Below are positions 7,040 to 14,686 of a stretch of DNA of 64,000 nucleotides, piece after piece (position 1 is the first letter of the stretch; each line of letters starts with the position of its first letter). The stretch comes from Cytophagales bacterium (GTDB taxonomy: Bacteria > Bacteroidota > Bacteroidia > Cytophagales > Microscillaceae), in contig JAAFJG010000021.1 of the NCBI GenBank assembly GCA_013298075.1, positions 1 through 64,000 on the forward strand. The letters are read 5' to 3'. The position numbers were made by a program, and so were the translations under genes. The notes below the pieces were generated by a model. The model worked only from the letters and a program-made list of their open reading frames with translations, made no database searches and was not told where the DNA came from.

Positions 7040-8590
7040 ATGAAAAAATATATGAAAAAATACACGCTAAACCTACTATTTTTATTTTTATTTTTGGCAA
7101 TCACCACCAAAATAACTGCTCAAAGTCCTGTGCAAAGTATATTTGATGAGCAAAGACAAAAATTTGAGGAAATGATGAAAGGTCAAAAACAAGATATGAA
7201 TAAAACCAAAAAAGAACAAAACAAAATATTTAAAGAATTTAGAAGACAACAAAATGATGATTTTCTAAAATTACTCAAAGACCAAAAATGGAAATTAGTA
7301 AAACCTGAAGGTAATATTGAAATAGACGAAACGCCCAAACCAAAAAAAATTCCTACTGCCGAATTGACAGAAGAAGAAAAAAGAAATAATATAGAAATTC
7401 AAGCTATTCCAAGACTCGAATTACCGCCTGTGCCTACGCAAAAGTACGCCACGCCCACGATTGTGCGTGTGATGGTGGAGCCAAAAACAGAAAAAAAAGA
7501 ATTGCCAAAATTATCCTTGAAATATTTTGATATAAATTTACAAGTGGCTTATCCTGATAATTTTAGAGTTGAAAAATTTAAAAATATCAACCAAAAAACG
7601 GTGGCAGAATATTGGCAAATTATGAGCGAAAAAGATTATTTATATTTTTTACAACAAATCATCAAATTACGTGTAGAAATGCAGTTGAATGATTGGGCTT
7701 ATTATCGTCTTTTGCAAAATATTGGAGAACAAATTATGGAAAATGATAGCAATTTAACCACTTTATTTACTTGGTTTATGTTGTTACAATCTGGTTATAA
7801 TGTTAAAATTGGTTTCGAAGAAGATAATTTATATTTATTGTATCCTGCTCAAACCACTATTTTTAGAAATACATATTATAGAATCGATAAACAACCTTTT
7901 TATGTATTGAACGCCACAAAAGCACAAATGCAAGTCAATATTTATGAAAATAATTTTCCTGAAGCAAAACTAATTCCTAATTTATCGATTGGAAGAGAAC
8001 CCAAAATAAGTACAGAAATTGCTAAAAAAACGTTGAAATTTAGGTATTTATCCAAAGAATATTCGGTTGATGTGGCTTATAATCCAAATATCATTCAATT
8101 ATATAAAAATTATCCTTTGACAGATATGAAAATTTATTTTGAAGGAAAACCTACAGAAACGGTTGTTAATTCCTTAGAAAAATCTTTGAAAACATTGTTA
8201 AAAGGGAAAAATGAATGGGAAAGTGTCAATTTTTTGTTGGCATTTGTCCAAAAAGCATTTCAATATAAAACTGACCAAGAACAATTTAACGCAGAAAAAC
8301 CTTTTTTTATAGAAGAAATATTGCATTATCCTTTTTCTGATTGTGAAGATAGGTCTGTTTTTTTTGCGTATTTAGTAGATAAATTAGTCGGTTTGGAGGT
8401 TGTAGGCTTAGATTATCCGGGGCATATTGCGACTGCTGTCAAATTTAAAGAAGAACTAAATGGTGATTTTGTGATGCACAATAATCAAAAATATTTAATT
8501 TGCGACCCTACTTATATAGGTGCGTTTGCAGGCGAAGCGATGACCGATTTGAAAAATGTAAAAGCACAAATTATTGAAATTGTACGATAA
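7040..8590 (+). CDS. Secreted transglutaminase-fold protein of unknown substrate
   Basis: The start is taken at ATG 7040 rather than an in-frame TTG 39 bp upstream, because it gives a normal signal peptide (residues 1-28, ending ITAQ). After it comes a charged, lysine/glutamine-rich coiled-coil stretch (about 35-90) and a proline-rich linker. The C-terminal part has a transglutaminase-like core with catalytic triad C435 (SDCEDRS), H462 (YPGHIA) and D489 (ICDPTY). This is the order of bacterial transglutaminase/cysteine-protease folds. Such periplasmic or surface enzymes may be proteases or amidases as well as true transglutaminases. An open neighbourhood and a terminator downstream suggest a single-gene transcript. 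Fold confident, reaction unknown. Confidence 0.75.
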   Translation: MKKYMKKYTLNLLFLFLFLAITTKITAQSPVQSIFDEQRQKFEEMMKGQKQDMNKTKKEQNKIFKEFRRQQNDDFLKLLKDQKWKLVKPEGNIEIDETPKPKKIPTAELTEEEKRNNIEIQAIPRLELPPVPTQKYATPTIVRVMVEPKTEKKELPKLSLKYFDINLQVAYPDNFRVEKFKNINQKTVAEYWQIMSEKDYLYFLQQIIKLRVEMQLNDWAYYRLLQNIGEQIMENDSNLTTLFTWFMLLQSGYNVKIGFEEDNLYLLYPAQTTIFRNTYYRIDKQPFYVLNATKAQMQVNIYENNFPEAKLIPNLSIGREPKISTEIAKKTLKFRYLSKEYSVDVAYNPNIIQLYKNYPLTDMKIYFEGKPTETVVNSLEKSLKTLLKGKNEWESVNFLLAFVQKAFQYKTDQEQFNAEKPFFIEEILHYPFSDCEDRSVFFAYLVDKLVGLEVVGLDYPGHIATAVKFKEELNGDFVMHNNQKYLICDPTYIGAFAGEAMTDLKNVKAQIIEIVR

Positions 8591-8620
8591 TTTTTATTAT
8601 TTGTCATTAGTTTTTGAATG

Positions 8621-8656
8621 AAAACCAAACGAAATATTTATTTTTGTTTGGTTTTT
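8621..8656 (+). terminator. Hairpin terminator after the transglutaminase-fold gene
   Basis: AAACCAAAC and GTTTGGTTT pair around a 15-base loop and are followed by a T run, 31 bp after the stop codon. Confidence 0.6.
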
Positions 8657-8971
8657 ATTTTGTGGTTCATGGGAAATTATTATGGATATAATTTTTAGTG
8701 TCTATATTTTGATATTTTTTTGTATTACTTCTATAAATCTATTTATATATTCATTTTGTATTCTAAAAATAAATTCTCTCTAAAAAAGAAAAAATAAACA
8801 AACTTTTCTCGGCTAAATAACGTTATTAGGTCATAAGAGTTGCTATTCTTCGAATAGCGAAGTCGGAGGCTTCAGAAATTGTAGGTTTAAGTAACGCTTC
8901 GCTTAATACTTAAACCAGTTTCTTTTTTTTATTATTTTATACTTAAACCAGTTGGGGATTTTCTATATTTT
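8657..8971. other. Gene-free A+T-rich stretch with direct and inverted copies of ACTTAAACCAGTT
   Basis: No gene is seen. ACTTAAACCAGTT occurs twice in direct orientation (8908-8920 and 8941-8953). GGTTTAAGTA at 8884 forms a hairpin with the first copy. The inverse, AACTGGTTTAAG, recurs at 10346-10357 on the far side of the XRE and Sel1 genes. Confidence 0.5.
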
Positions 8972-9340
8972 TTATTTACTTAATGCCTTTTCGAGTAAGT
9001 TATGTAAGCGAGTTATTTCGGTTTCGAGAGAAGTGATGCGGGAAACGTAAGACAACTTTAATTCCTGTAAAATGGACTGATTTGCACCAATACCTATAGA
9101 ATTATCACTAAAATTACAATAATTATTGTTGAAAACTACCTTTTCATCAAAAGCAAAAATATCTTCAGGTCTTACATCTAAAATTTTTGCTATCTGTTCC
9201 AAACGCGATACAGTTAACTCTATATCTCCTTTTTCCCAACGACTATAGTTTTGTTGAGTAGTATCGAGTTTGTCCGCCATGTGTTCTTGCGTAATGTTAC
9301 GAAGTTCACGCATTTTTTTAATTCGTTGTCCTATTTCCAT
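8972..9340 (-). CDS. XRE-family HTH transcriptional regulator with coiled-coil tail
   Basis: The 122-residue protein has a Cro/C1-type HTH at residues 4-58 (QRIKKMRELRNITQEHMADK...YSRWEKG) followed by a linker and a C-terminal leucine-rich coiled coil (about 92-120), which probably mediates dimerisation. It lacks a ligand-binding or peptidase domain. Upstream sit its own promoter and two identical-half-site palindromes overlapping the expected transcription start, so autorepression is likely. The divergent neighbour, 434 bp away, encodes a Sel1-repeat protein. Many Bacteroidota carry such small XRE proteins with a coiled coil; regulon unknown. Confidence 0.85.
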   Translation of the reverse strand: MEIGQRIKKMRELRNITQEHMADKLDTTQQNYSRWEKGDIELTVSRLEQIAKILDVRPEDIFAFDEKVVFNNNYCNFSDNSIGIGANQSILQELKLSYVSRITSLETEITRLHNLLEKALSK

Positions 9341-9355
9341 ATTTTTTTTTAAATT

Positions 9356-9390
9356 AGTGTAAAGAACACTTACTTAGTGTATATAACACT
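9356..9390. promoter_or_regulatory. Twin palindromic operators upstream of the XRE gene
   Basis: Two 15-bp palindromes with the same arms, AGTGT-N5-ACACT, lie at 9356-9370 and 9376-9390. Their centres are 20 bp apart, about two helical turns. The second overlaps the expected transcription start of the XRE gene. This is the classic layout for cooperative binding by a dimeric repressor. Confidence 0.75.
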
Positions 9391-9391
9391 T

Positions 9392-9421
9392 CAAAATTAG
9401 TAATTATTTCTAAGAAAACAA
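9392..9421 (-). promoter_or_regulatory. Promoter of the XRE regulator gene
   Basis: Read on the minus strand: TTG (9421-9419), 19-bp spacer, TAATTTTG (9399-9392). The expected start of transcription, about 7 bases further, falls within the proximal palindrome. Confidence 0.65.
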
Positions 9422-9773
9422 CTAATTTTGCAAATAATTTTTATTTGTTCACCTAAAAATTTTGTAATAATGAAGAAATCGTAACTATTTGGATAACTTA
9501 TTACAAAATAAAGAATAAAAAAAATAGGTTATCTGACAATTTTTTGTGGAATCAGTAAGAAATAGCTAAACTTATCCATCTAAAATTTTCGAGATTAGAA
9601 ATACCAAAACTCAGTCACTTATTTCAGAATAAAACACTGAAATAGCAATGTTTATAAACGGCAATATTTTTTATAAATACAATGTTTTCAGGATTAGAGA
9701 CTATGACTTTTTTTTATTCTCGTTCCTGAGACTACAAATTGAATTTTCACAATTTAAACAATAGTTAGTCAAA
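9422..9773. other. Gene-free stretch between XRE and Sel1 genes
   Basis: No gene or named RNA is recognised. Two weak hairpins can be drawn: GATAACTT with AGGTTATC (about 9490-9533) and TATTTCAG with CTGAAATA (about 9621-9645). A regulatory leader for the Sel1-repeat gene is possible but unproven. Confidence 0.3.
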
Positions 9774-10313
9774 ATGAAAAATCTAATCAAAAACTGTTTA
9801 TTATTAGCAATACTTATGTTCTCTGTGTTATCGGTTAAAGGTCAGAGTATAGAAGAAGTTTGGATAAAAGCCAAAGCTTTATATGATAATGAAAATTATC
9901 AATCTGCTTTTCCATTGATGTTAAAGGCAGCTAAAAATAACCATCCTCGTGCGCAAGTTCACATGGGACTAATGTATGAAAATGGGCAAGGTCGTACAGT
10001 TGATCATTACAAAGCAGTAGAATGGTACAAAAAAGCAGCAAATCAAGGACATGATTGGGCAGAATATAATTTAGGTGTAATGTATTCTCAAGGAAAAGGA
10101 GTCAAAAGAGATTATAGTTTGGCAATTTATTATTATAAAAAAGCAGCAGAACAGAATAATGCAGGTGGATTTGGCGGGTTGGGGGAACTGATAGAGAATG
10201 GTTGGGGCTGTACGAAAAATTTTGATCAAGCAATTGGTTTGTATCAAAAAGCAGCACGTTTAGATGACAAGTGGTCACAAGACAGGCTCACTAAATTAGG
10301 TTACTCTTGGTAA
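9774..10313 (+). CDS. Secreted Sel1-repeat (SLR) protein
   Basis: The 179-residue protein has a signal peptide (about 1-24, ending VKGQ) and then about three Sel1-like repeats, seen as A-x-M-x-LG-x-MY-x-x-GQG and Y-x-x-A-x-x-x-x-KKAA patterns (MGLMYENGQG, LGVMYSQGKG, LGELIENGWG). Sel1 repeats are 36-residue helical hairpins that bind other proteins. They are common in envelope-stress and protein-quality pathways. The protein is probably periplasmic. Nothing points to enzymatic activity. It is flanked by inverted copies of a 12-bp sequence (8942-8953 and 10346-10357) that also enclose the XRE gene. Confidence 0.85.
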   Translation: MKNLIKNCLLLAILMFSVLSVKGQSIEEVWIKAKALYDNENYQSAFPLMLKAAKNNHPRAQVHMGLMYENGQGRTVDHYKAVEWYKKAANQGHDWAEYNLGVMYSQGKGVKRDYSLAIYYYKKAAEQNNAGGFGGLGELIENGWGCTKNFDQAIGLYQKAARLDDKWSQDRLTKLGYSW

Positions 10314-10484
10314 CATTTATTGAATTTTTGAAGGGATAGATCCTAAACTGGTTTAAGCATTAATCAAAGCATTACTTAAACCAAAAAAAGCGTAGAAAAA
10401 TACTTGTTATCAAAATAGAAAATAGTGCATTTTCATCAAAATAACAAGTATATTTCTTGTGATTTTGCCTAAAACCAATGATTG

Positions 10485-10565
10485 AATTGTATATTAGCCT
10501 CCAGATAAATCTGGAGGCAATTCAAGAAATATATTTTTATTTTACACACAAATTTCTTAAAAACC
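10485..10565. repeat. Family A repeat, single unit
   Basis: The palindrome CCTCCAGATAAATCTGGAGG (10498-10517) is followed by the family's usual tail, CAATTCAAGAAATATATTT and ACACAAATTTCTTA. Other members are at 32251, 35905, 47126 and 57671. Confidence 0.8.
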
Positions 10566-10586
10566 TATTTTGTTTGGTTTTTATTT

Positions 10587-11846
10587 TTACAAAACCTTTT
10601 TATCCGCCAAACCTTTTGCTTTCAAAGCAGGATAAAACGAAGCCAAAATCGTAATGATAGTTACAGATAAAAATGTATAAAAAATATCGATTCCATCAAT
10701 TCGGACAGGATACGCAGATACAATCGTGGTGCTTGTACCCAAAGTAATAAAACCAAAAACTTGTTGCAACACACACAATCCAATACCCAAAAACATACCT
10801 ACTATTGCTCCAGAAATAGCAATAATAATTCCTTCAAAAAAGAATATTTTTTGTAAAGTAATATCTTCCGCACCCATCGCACTCAAAATAGCCAAATCTT
10901 TCTTTTTATCGATGGCTAACATCATCAAAGCAAAGAAAATATTAAAAGAAGCAACGCCCAAAATAAAAGACAAAGTAATATACATAAAAAACTTTTCAAT
11001 TTTTAAAGCACGCAAGAAATGGGCTTGTTGTTCTCGATTGGTTTTGACAGTAAATTTATTGCCCAAAAACTTTTTTAATCGATTTTGTACGGTTTCTAAA
11101 CTTTCATTATCATTTATTTTTACTTCTAATGATGTTCTTTTTCCTTGATAATCTAATAATTTTTCTGCAAAACGAATCGGTACAAATACATATTTACTAT
11201 CATAATTAGATTCTAAAGTAAAAATTCCGCCTGCAAATATATTTTTGATATGAAAGTTTTTTTCGGGATTTGTACTACTCAAATTGATTTTTTGCAATCG
11301 TTTTGGATACCAAAATTGTAACATATCAAATTCATTTTTGACAGAAATAGACATATAATAAGCAATTTCACGCCCAATAATCGCATACATTTGCTCGTCA
11401 TCATCTATCACAAAACCTGCTTTTTTGTCTTTATCGTCTAATCTATGGTATAAAATGGTGTTCGCAATTCGGGATTGTGTTGCATAATTTTCGCTTACGC
11501 CTTTGATAGTTACAACCATTTGCGTTTGTTTATATTTCAATAAAGCATTATCTTCTATGATTTCGGATACAACTTTTACTCCTTTTACTTGTCTAATTTT
11601 TTCTAAAAATATTTTATCACATTCAAAACTTTTTCCTTTTGATAAAGCAATTTGCAAATCAGGATTAAACTTCGAATGTAATCCAAAAAACAAATCTTCC
11701 ATACCATTAAACACAGACAAAACCACAATCAATGCCATGGTGCCAACCGCCACCACCAACATAGAAATAATAGAAATAAAATTAATGTATTTCTTTTTAT
11801 GTTTGGAAAAAAAATATCTACGGGCAATCAAATAAGATAAATTCAT
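10587..11846 (-). CDS. LolC/LolE-type ABC transporter permease (FtsX family)
   Basis: The 419-residue protein has the MacB/FtsX layout: an N-terminal membrane helix (about 20-45) and a large periplasmic domain (about 50-270). Three C-terminal helices follow (about 282-310, 330-360 and 375-405). The start LIARRYFFSKHKKKYINFIS and the second-helix region FILGVASFNIFFALMMLAIDKKKDLAIL are typical of LolC/E, which with LolD extracts lipoproteins from the inner membrane and passes them to LolA. No ATPase gene is adjacent, so its partner lies elsewhere; in Bacteroidota this arrangement is usual. A good promoter lies upstream. Family confident; lipoprotein export inferred. Confidence 0.85.
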   Translation of the reverse strand: MNLSYLIARRYFFSKHKKKYINFISIISMLVVAVGTMALIVVLSVFNGMEDLFFGLHSKFNPDLQIALSKGKSFECDKIFLEKIRQVKGVKVVSEIIEDNALLKYKQTQMVVTIKGVSENYATQSRIANTILYHRLDDKDKKAGFVIDDDEQMYAIIGREIAYYMSISVKNEFDMLQFWYPKRLQKINLSSTNPEKNFHIKNIFAGGIFTLESNYDSKYVFVPIRFAEKLLDYQGKRTSLEVKINDNESLETVQNRLKKFLGNKFTVKTNREQQAHFLRALKIEKFFMYITLSFILGVASFNIFFALMMLAIDKKKDLAILSAMGAEDITLQKIFFFEGIIIAISGAIVGMFLGIGLCVLQQVFGFITLGTSTTIVSAYPVRIDGIDIFYTFLSVTIITILASFYPALKAKGLADKKVL

Positions 11847-11896
11847 AGTATTGAAGGCAGGCTGCTCAGGGTTTTTTTAAAGATAAAATAAAGTTA

Positions 11897-11928
11897 CAAA
11901 GATAAAATAATATTGTGAGAAATGCAAA
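11897..11928 (-). promoter_or_regulatory. Promoter of the LolE-like permease gene
   Basis: On the minus strand: TTTG (11928-11925), 20-bp spacer, TATCTTTG (11904-11897), 50 bp before the ATG at 11846. Confidence 0.7.
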
Positions 11929-12002
11929 ATAATGGTTTGAAAACATTGATTTTAAGAATTTTTTATATGATATTTTTAAATTAGTATTTTTTAAATGAAA
12001 GA

Positions 12003-12125
12003 GATTTTAGCACACAGATAACACGGATTTAGCGGATTACTACGGATTTTTTTTCTTTTTTCTCGAATTTTTAATGATTTTTGTCAATTTTTGGCTACCA
12101 TTTAAAAAACTCTATTATAAAAACA
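12003..12125. repeat. Family C dispersed repeat, copy 1
   Basis: A stretch starting GATTTTAGCACACAGATAAC and containing GGATTTAGCGGATTACTACGG recurs in related form at 31902-31984 and 59981-60092. It contains short GGAT-type repeats followed by a T run. No coding capacity. Confidence 0.75.
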
Positions 12126-12187
12126 AAAATTGGTAGTGTTACAAATTTTTTTGCAAAAAAAATTTGTAATTTTAAAATAAAATTCTG

Positions 12188-12334
12188 ATGTTACGCAGGC
12201 TTTAAATAAGATTTATAATAAGTAGATTTTCTTTCGTTTTATTCTGCTTTCTTACATTTATATTCATTGAAAATCAATACTTTATGATAATGAAATTACC
12301 ATTTTACAAATTAAAATTTTACCTTGCGTAACAT
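12188..12334. repeat. Short element with ATGTTACGCAAGG-type inverted ends
   Basis: ATGTTACGCAGG (12188-12199) and CCTTGCGTAACAT (12322-12334) are inverted repeats differing by one base, enclosing 122 bp of A+T-rich DNA. This is the form of a small non-autonomous transposon relic. Just beyond, the sequence TAAAATTTATCGATGA is repeated directly about 44 bp apart (about 12339 and 12383). Confidence 0.55.
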
Positions 12335-12469
12335 AAGTAAAATTTATCGATGAAATATTTTTGATTTACAATAAAAAAAAATAAAATTTATCGATGAGGT
12401 GTTTTTTACGAAAAATAAAAATAAATTTGCAACGAAATTGATGACAATATCAAAAAATTTGATTATTGA

Positions 12470-12745
12470 TGTCAATCTCTCAATAAACAAGATAGAAATG
12501 GACTATCTCAAGCTACTTGTTATTTAAGATTAAGAGTAGAAAAAGATAAAAAAAATTATAAAATTATATTTGTTGTAGGTGGAACACTTAGTAATCAATC
12601 ACAAAAATATGGTAGTTTTTATAATCCCGAACCATTTACTGAAAATGAAATTACTAAATTAGTTGATGCAGAAAGAATAGATAAAAGTGATTATTTAGAG
12701 TTTATTTATAGAATGCAAGAATTTATCGAAAAAATGTCGCAATAA
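12470..12745 (+). pseudogene. Possible gene remnant without a start codon
   Basis: An open frame of 91 codons runs from just after a TGA (12467-12469) to TAA (12743-12745), but has no ATG, GTG or TTG near its beginning. Codon use and composition look protein-like: it begins with a polar stretch, then YLRLRVEKDKKNYKIIFVVG, and ends DYLEFIYRMQEFIEKMSQ. A different frame upstream carries an ATG (12441) but stops soon. The likely reading is a gene that lost its 5' end or suffered a frameshift. The family is not recognised. The next gene starts 23 bp after its stop. Confidence 0.4.
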
Positions 12746-12768
12746 TCTCAAACTTATTACAAAAAAAC

Positions 12769-13266
12769 ATGGAAAATATGCGGTTTCAATTAGCAAACAT
12801 ACAAAATATACAAGAAATCAGAATTTTGGCAGAAAAAATTTGGAATGTTCATTATATTTCAATTATTTCAAAAGAACAAATTGATTTTATGTTGGAAAAA
12901 ATGTATTCGAAACAAAGTTTATTTCAACAAATGACCAAAGAAAATCATCAATTTTATTTGGTTTTTATCAATGAAATAGCCGTTGGATATGCGTCTATTA
13001 GCACCAATGATGGCAAACAATATTTTTTACATAAATTATATTTAGATATTTCTCACCACAAAAAAGGTGTAGGAACGCAATTTTTGACGTTTTTAGAAAT
13101 ACAACACACGCCTGAAACTTTGCAACTAACAGTCAATCGAAATAATCACAAAGCCATCAATTTTTATTTAAAACATGGCTTTGTGATAGAAAAAGAAGCA
13201 GATTTTGATATTGGCAACGGTTTTCAAATGAATGATTTTGTGATGATAAAAAATAATTTACCTTAA
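12769..13266 (+). CDS. GNAT-family N-acetyltransferase
   Basis: The 165-residue protein has the GNAT fold. The acetyl-CoA-binding motif A is KLYLDISHHKKGVGTQFL (about 94-111), containing the K-K-G-x-G turn. The motif B region NRNNHKAINFYLKHGFV (about 125-141) is the usual helix before the final strand. GNAT enzymes transfer acetyl groups to amines on small molecules, peptides or antibiotics; substrate cannot be read from the sequence. It converges with purM, whose stop lies only 4 bp away, so the two transcripts probably overlap. A nearer start (M4) is possible and would change only three residues. Confidence 0.9.
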   Translation: MENMRFQLANIQNIQEIRILAEKIWNVHYISIISKEQIDFMLEKMYSKQSLFQQMTKENHQFYLVFINEIAVGYASISTNDGKQYFLHKLYLDISHHKKGVGTQFLTFLEIQHTPETLQLTVNRNNHKAINFYLKHGFVIEKEADFDIGNGFQMNDFVMIKNNLP

Positions 13267-13270
13267 AAAT

Positions 13271-14443
13271 CTAATACACAAGCCATTCTTCTTGATGTTT
13301 TATTTTCACTTGTTTTTGTGGATAATTTTCGGTGTGTCCAATAATTTTTCCTTCAATTTGATATTTTTTTGCTTCTTTGATGATGATTTCAGCCGTTTTT
13401 TCATCAGTATAAATTTCTAATCGGTGTCCCATATTAAACACTTGATACATTTCTTTCCAAGAAGTTTGACTGGCGTTTTGTATCATTTGAAATAAAATTG
13501 GCGTGTCAAATAAATTATCTTTAATGATATTGACTTCATTCACAAAATGTAATACTTTGGTTTGTCCGCCCCCTGTGCAATGAATCATACCTTTTATTTT
13601 ATCTCTATTTTCTGTCAAAATCTCGTGCATCAACGGCAAATAGGTGCGAGTGGGGGAGAGGACTAACTTTCCAGCGGTTATATTTTGCTTATTTTCGGTT
13701 TGAATTATATCTGTTAATTGATATTTTCCTGAATAAACTAACTCTTCGGGAATTTGATTATCAAAACTTTCGGGATATTTTTGAGCGTATTGTTTGGCAA
13801 AAACGTCATGTCTTGCAGAAGTCAAACCATTACTTCCCATTCCGCCATTGTATTCATTTTCATAAGTTGCTTGCCCAAAAGAAGCCAAACCTACAATCAC
13901 TTGTCCACTTTTAATAGTATGATTACTAATAATTTCACTTCTTTTGGCTCTTGCCGTAATCGAACTATCGATGACAATAGTTCGAACTAAATCACCAATA
14001 TCTGCCGTTTCTCCACCTGTATTATGAATTTTGATATTATATTTTTCTAAATTGGCTAAAAATTCTTGTGTTCCTTCGATGATTGTTTTGATAATTTCAC
14101 CTGAAATCAAATTTTTATTTCTCCCAATAGTAGAAGACAACAAAAAATTATTGGTAACTCCTACACACATCAAATCATCAATATTCATCACAATACTATC
14201 TTGTGCCACGCCTTTCCAAACCGATAAATCGCCTGTTTCTTTCCAATATAAATACGCCAAAGATGTTTTTGTGCCTGCTCCATCTGCGTGCATAATATTG
14301 CAATATTGTTCGTCATTTCCTAAAAAATCGGGAATAATTTTACAAAATGCTTGTGGAAAAATACCTTTATCCAAGTTTTGAATGGCTTGATGTACGTCAG
14401 TTTTTTGGGCAGAAACGCCTCTTTGGTCATATTTCATAATCAA
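13271..14443 (-). CDS. purM: Phosphoribosylformylglycinamidine cyclo-ligase (AIR synthase)
   Basis: PurM closes the imidazole ring in purine biosynthesis: FGAM plus ATP gives AIR. The 390-residue protein has the N-terminal ATP-binding half with HADGAGTKTSLAYL (about 51-64) and NIDDLMCVG (about 86-94), then a glycine-rich block NTGGETADIGDL (about 140-151). The C-terminal half carries YSGKYQLTD and CTGGGQTKVL. It is slightly longer than E. coli PurM (345) but close to the usual Bacteroidota form. No other purine gene is adjacent. A promoter with good spacing lies upstream, so it is expressed alone. An ATG two codons later is equally possible as start. Confidence 0.93.
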   Translation of the reverse strand: MIMKYDQRGVSAQKTDVHQAIQNLDKGIFPQAFCKIIPDFLGNDEQYCNIMHADGAGTKTSLAYLYWKETGDLSVWKGVAQDSIVMNIDDLMCVGVTNNFLLSSTIGRNKNLISGEIIKTIIEGTQEFLANLEKYNIKIHNTGGETADIGDLVRTIVIDSSITARAKRSEIISNHTIKSGQVIVGLASFGQATYENEYNGGMGSNGLTSARHDVFAKQYAQKYPESFDNQIPEELVYSGKYQLTDIIQTENKQNITAGKLVLSPTRTYLPLMHEILTENRDKIKGMIHCTGGGQTKVLHFVNEVNIIKDNLFDTPILFQMIQNASQTSWKEMYQVFNMGHRLEIYTDEKTAEIIIKEAKKYQIEGKIIGHTENYPQKQVKIKHQEEWLVY

Positions 14444-14473
14444 AATTAATAATTATCTTGCTTTAATAATTTA

Positions 14474-14505
14474 CAAAATTAAATGAAAAAATGTTAAAAT
14501 ACAAA
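14474..14505 (-). promoter_or_regulatory. Promoter of purM
   Basis: On the minus strand: TTTG (14505-14502), 20-bp spacer, TAATTTTG (14481-14474), 30 bp before the ATG. Confidence 0.7.
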
Positions 14506-14539
14506 ATATTAAAATAATTTTAATATTTAACGTTTTAAA

Positions 14540-14571
14540 TTTGATATATCTAAAAAAAAATAGTATTTTTG
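14540..14571 (+). promoter_or_regulatory. Promoter of the sensor kinase gene
   Basis: TTTG (14540-14543), 20-bp spacer, TATTTTTG (14564-14571). The ATG at 14687 is about 110 bases beyond the expected start, so a long leader is transcribed. This promoter is back to back with that of purM. Confidence 0.7.
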
Positions 14572-14686
14572 CGTTTCTAATATTACAAACTTAAATAGAA
14601 CTTATTTATTACTTTAGTTTTTACTTATCTTCTTATTTTCATTTTTTACATAATATTTGATATTGATTGATTCATTCATTCTTTTT

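Noticed and set aside
10726-11148. Open frame opposite the LolE-like gene (and many like it opposite FtsH, PurM, SufB and others)
   Set aside because: Antisense shadows of strongly supported genes; their translations are low-complexity or unlike proteins.
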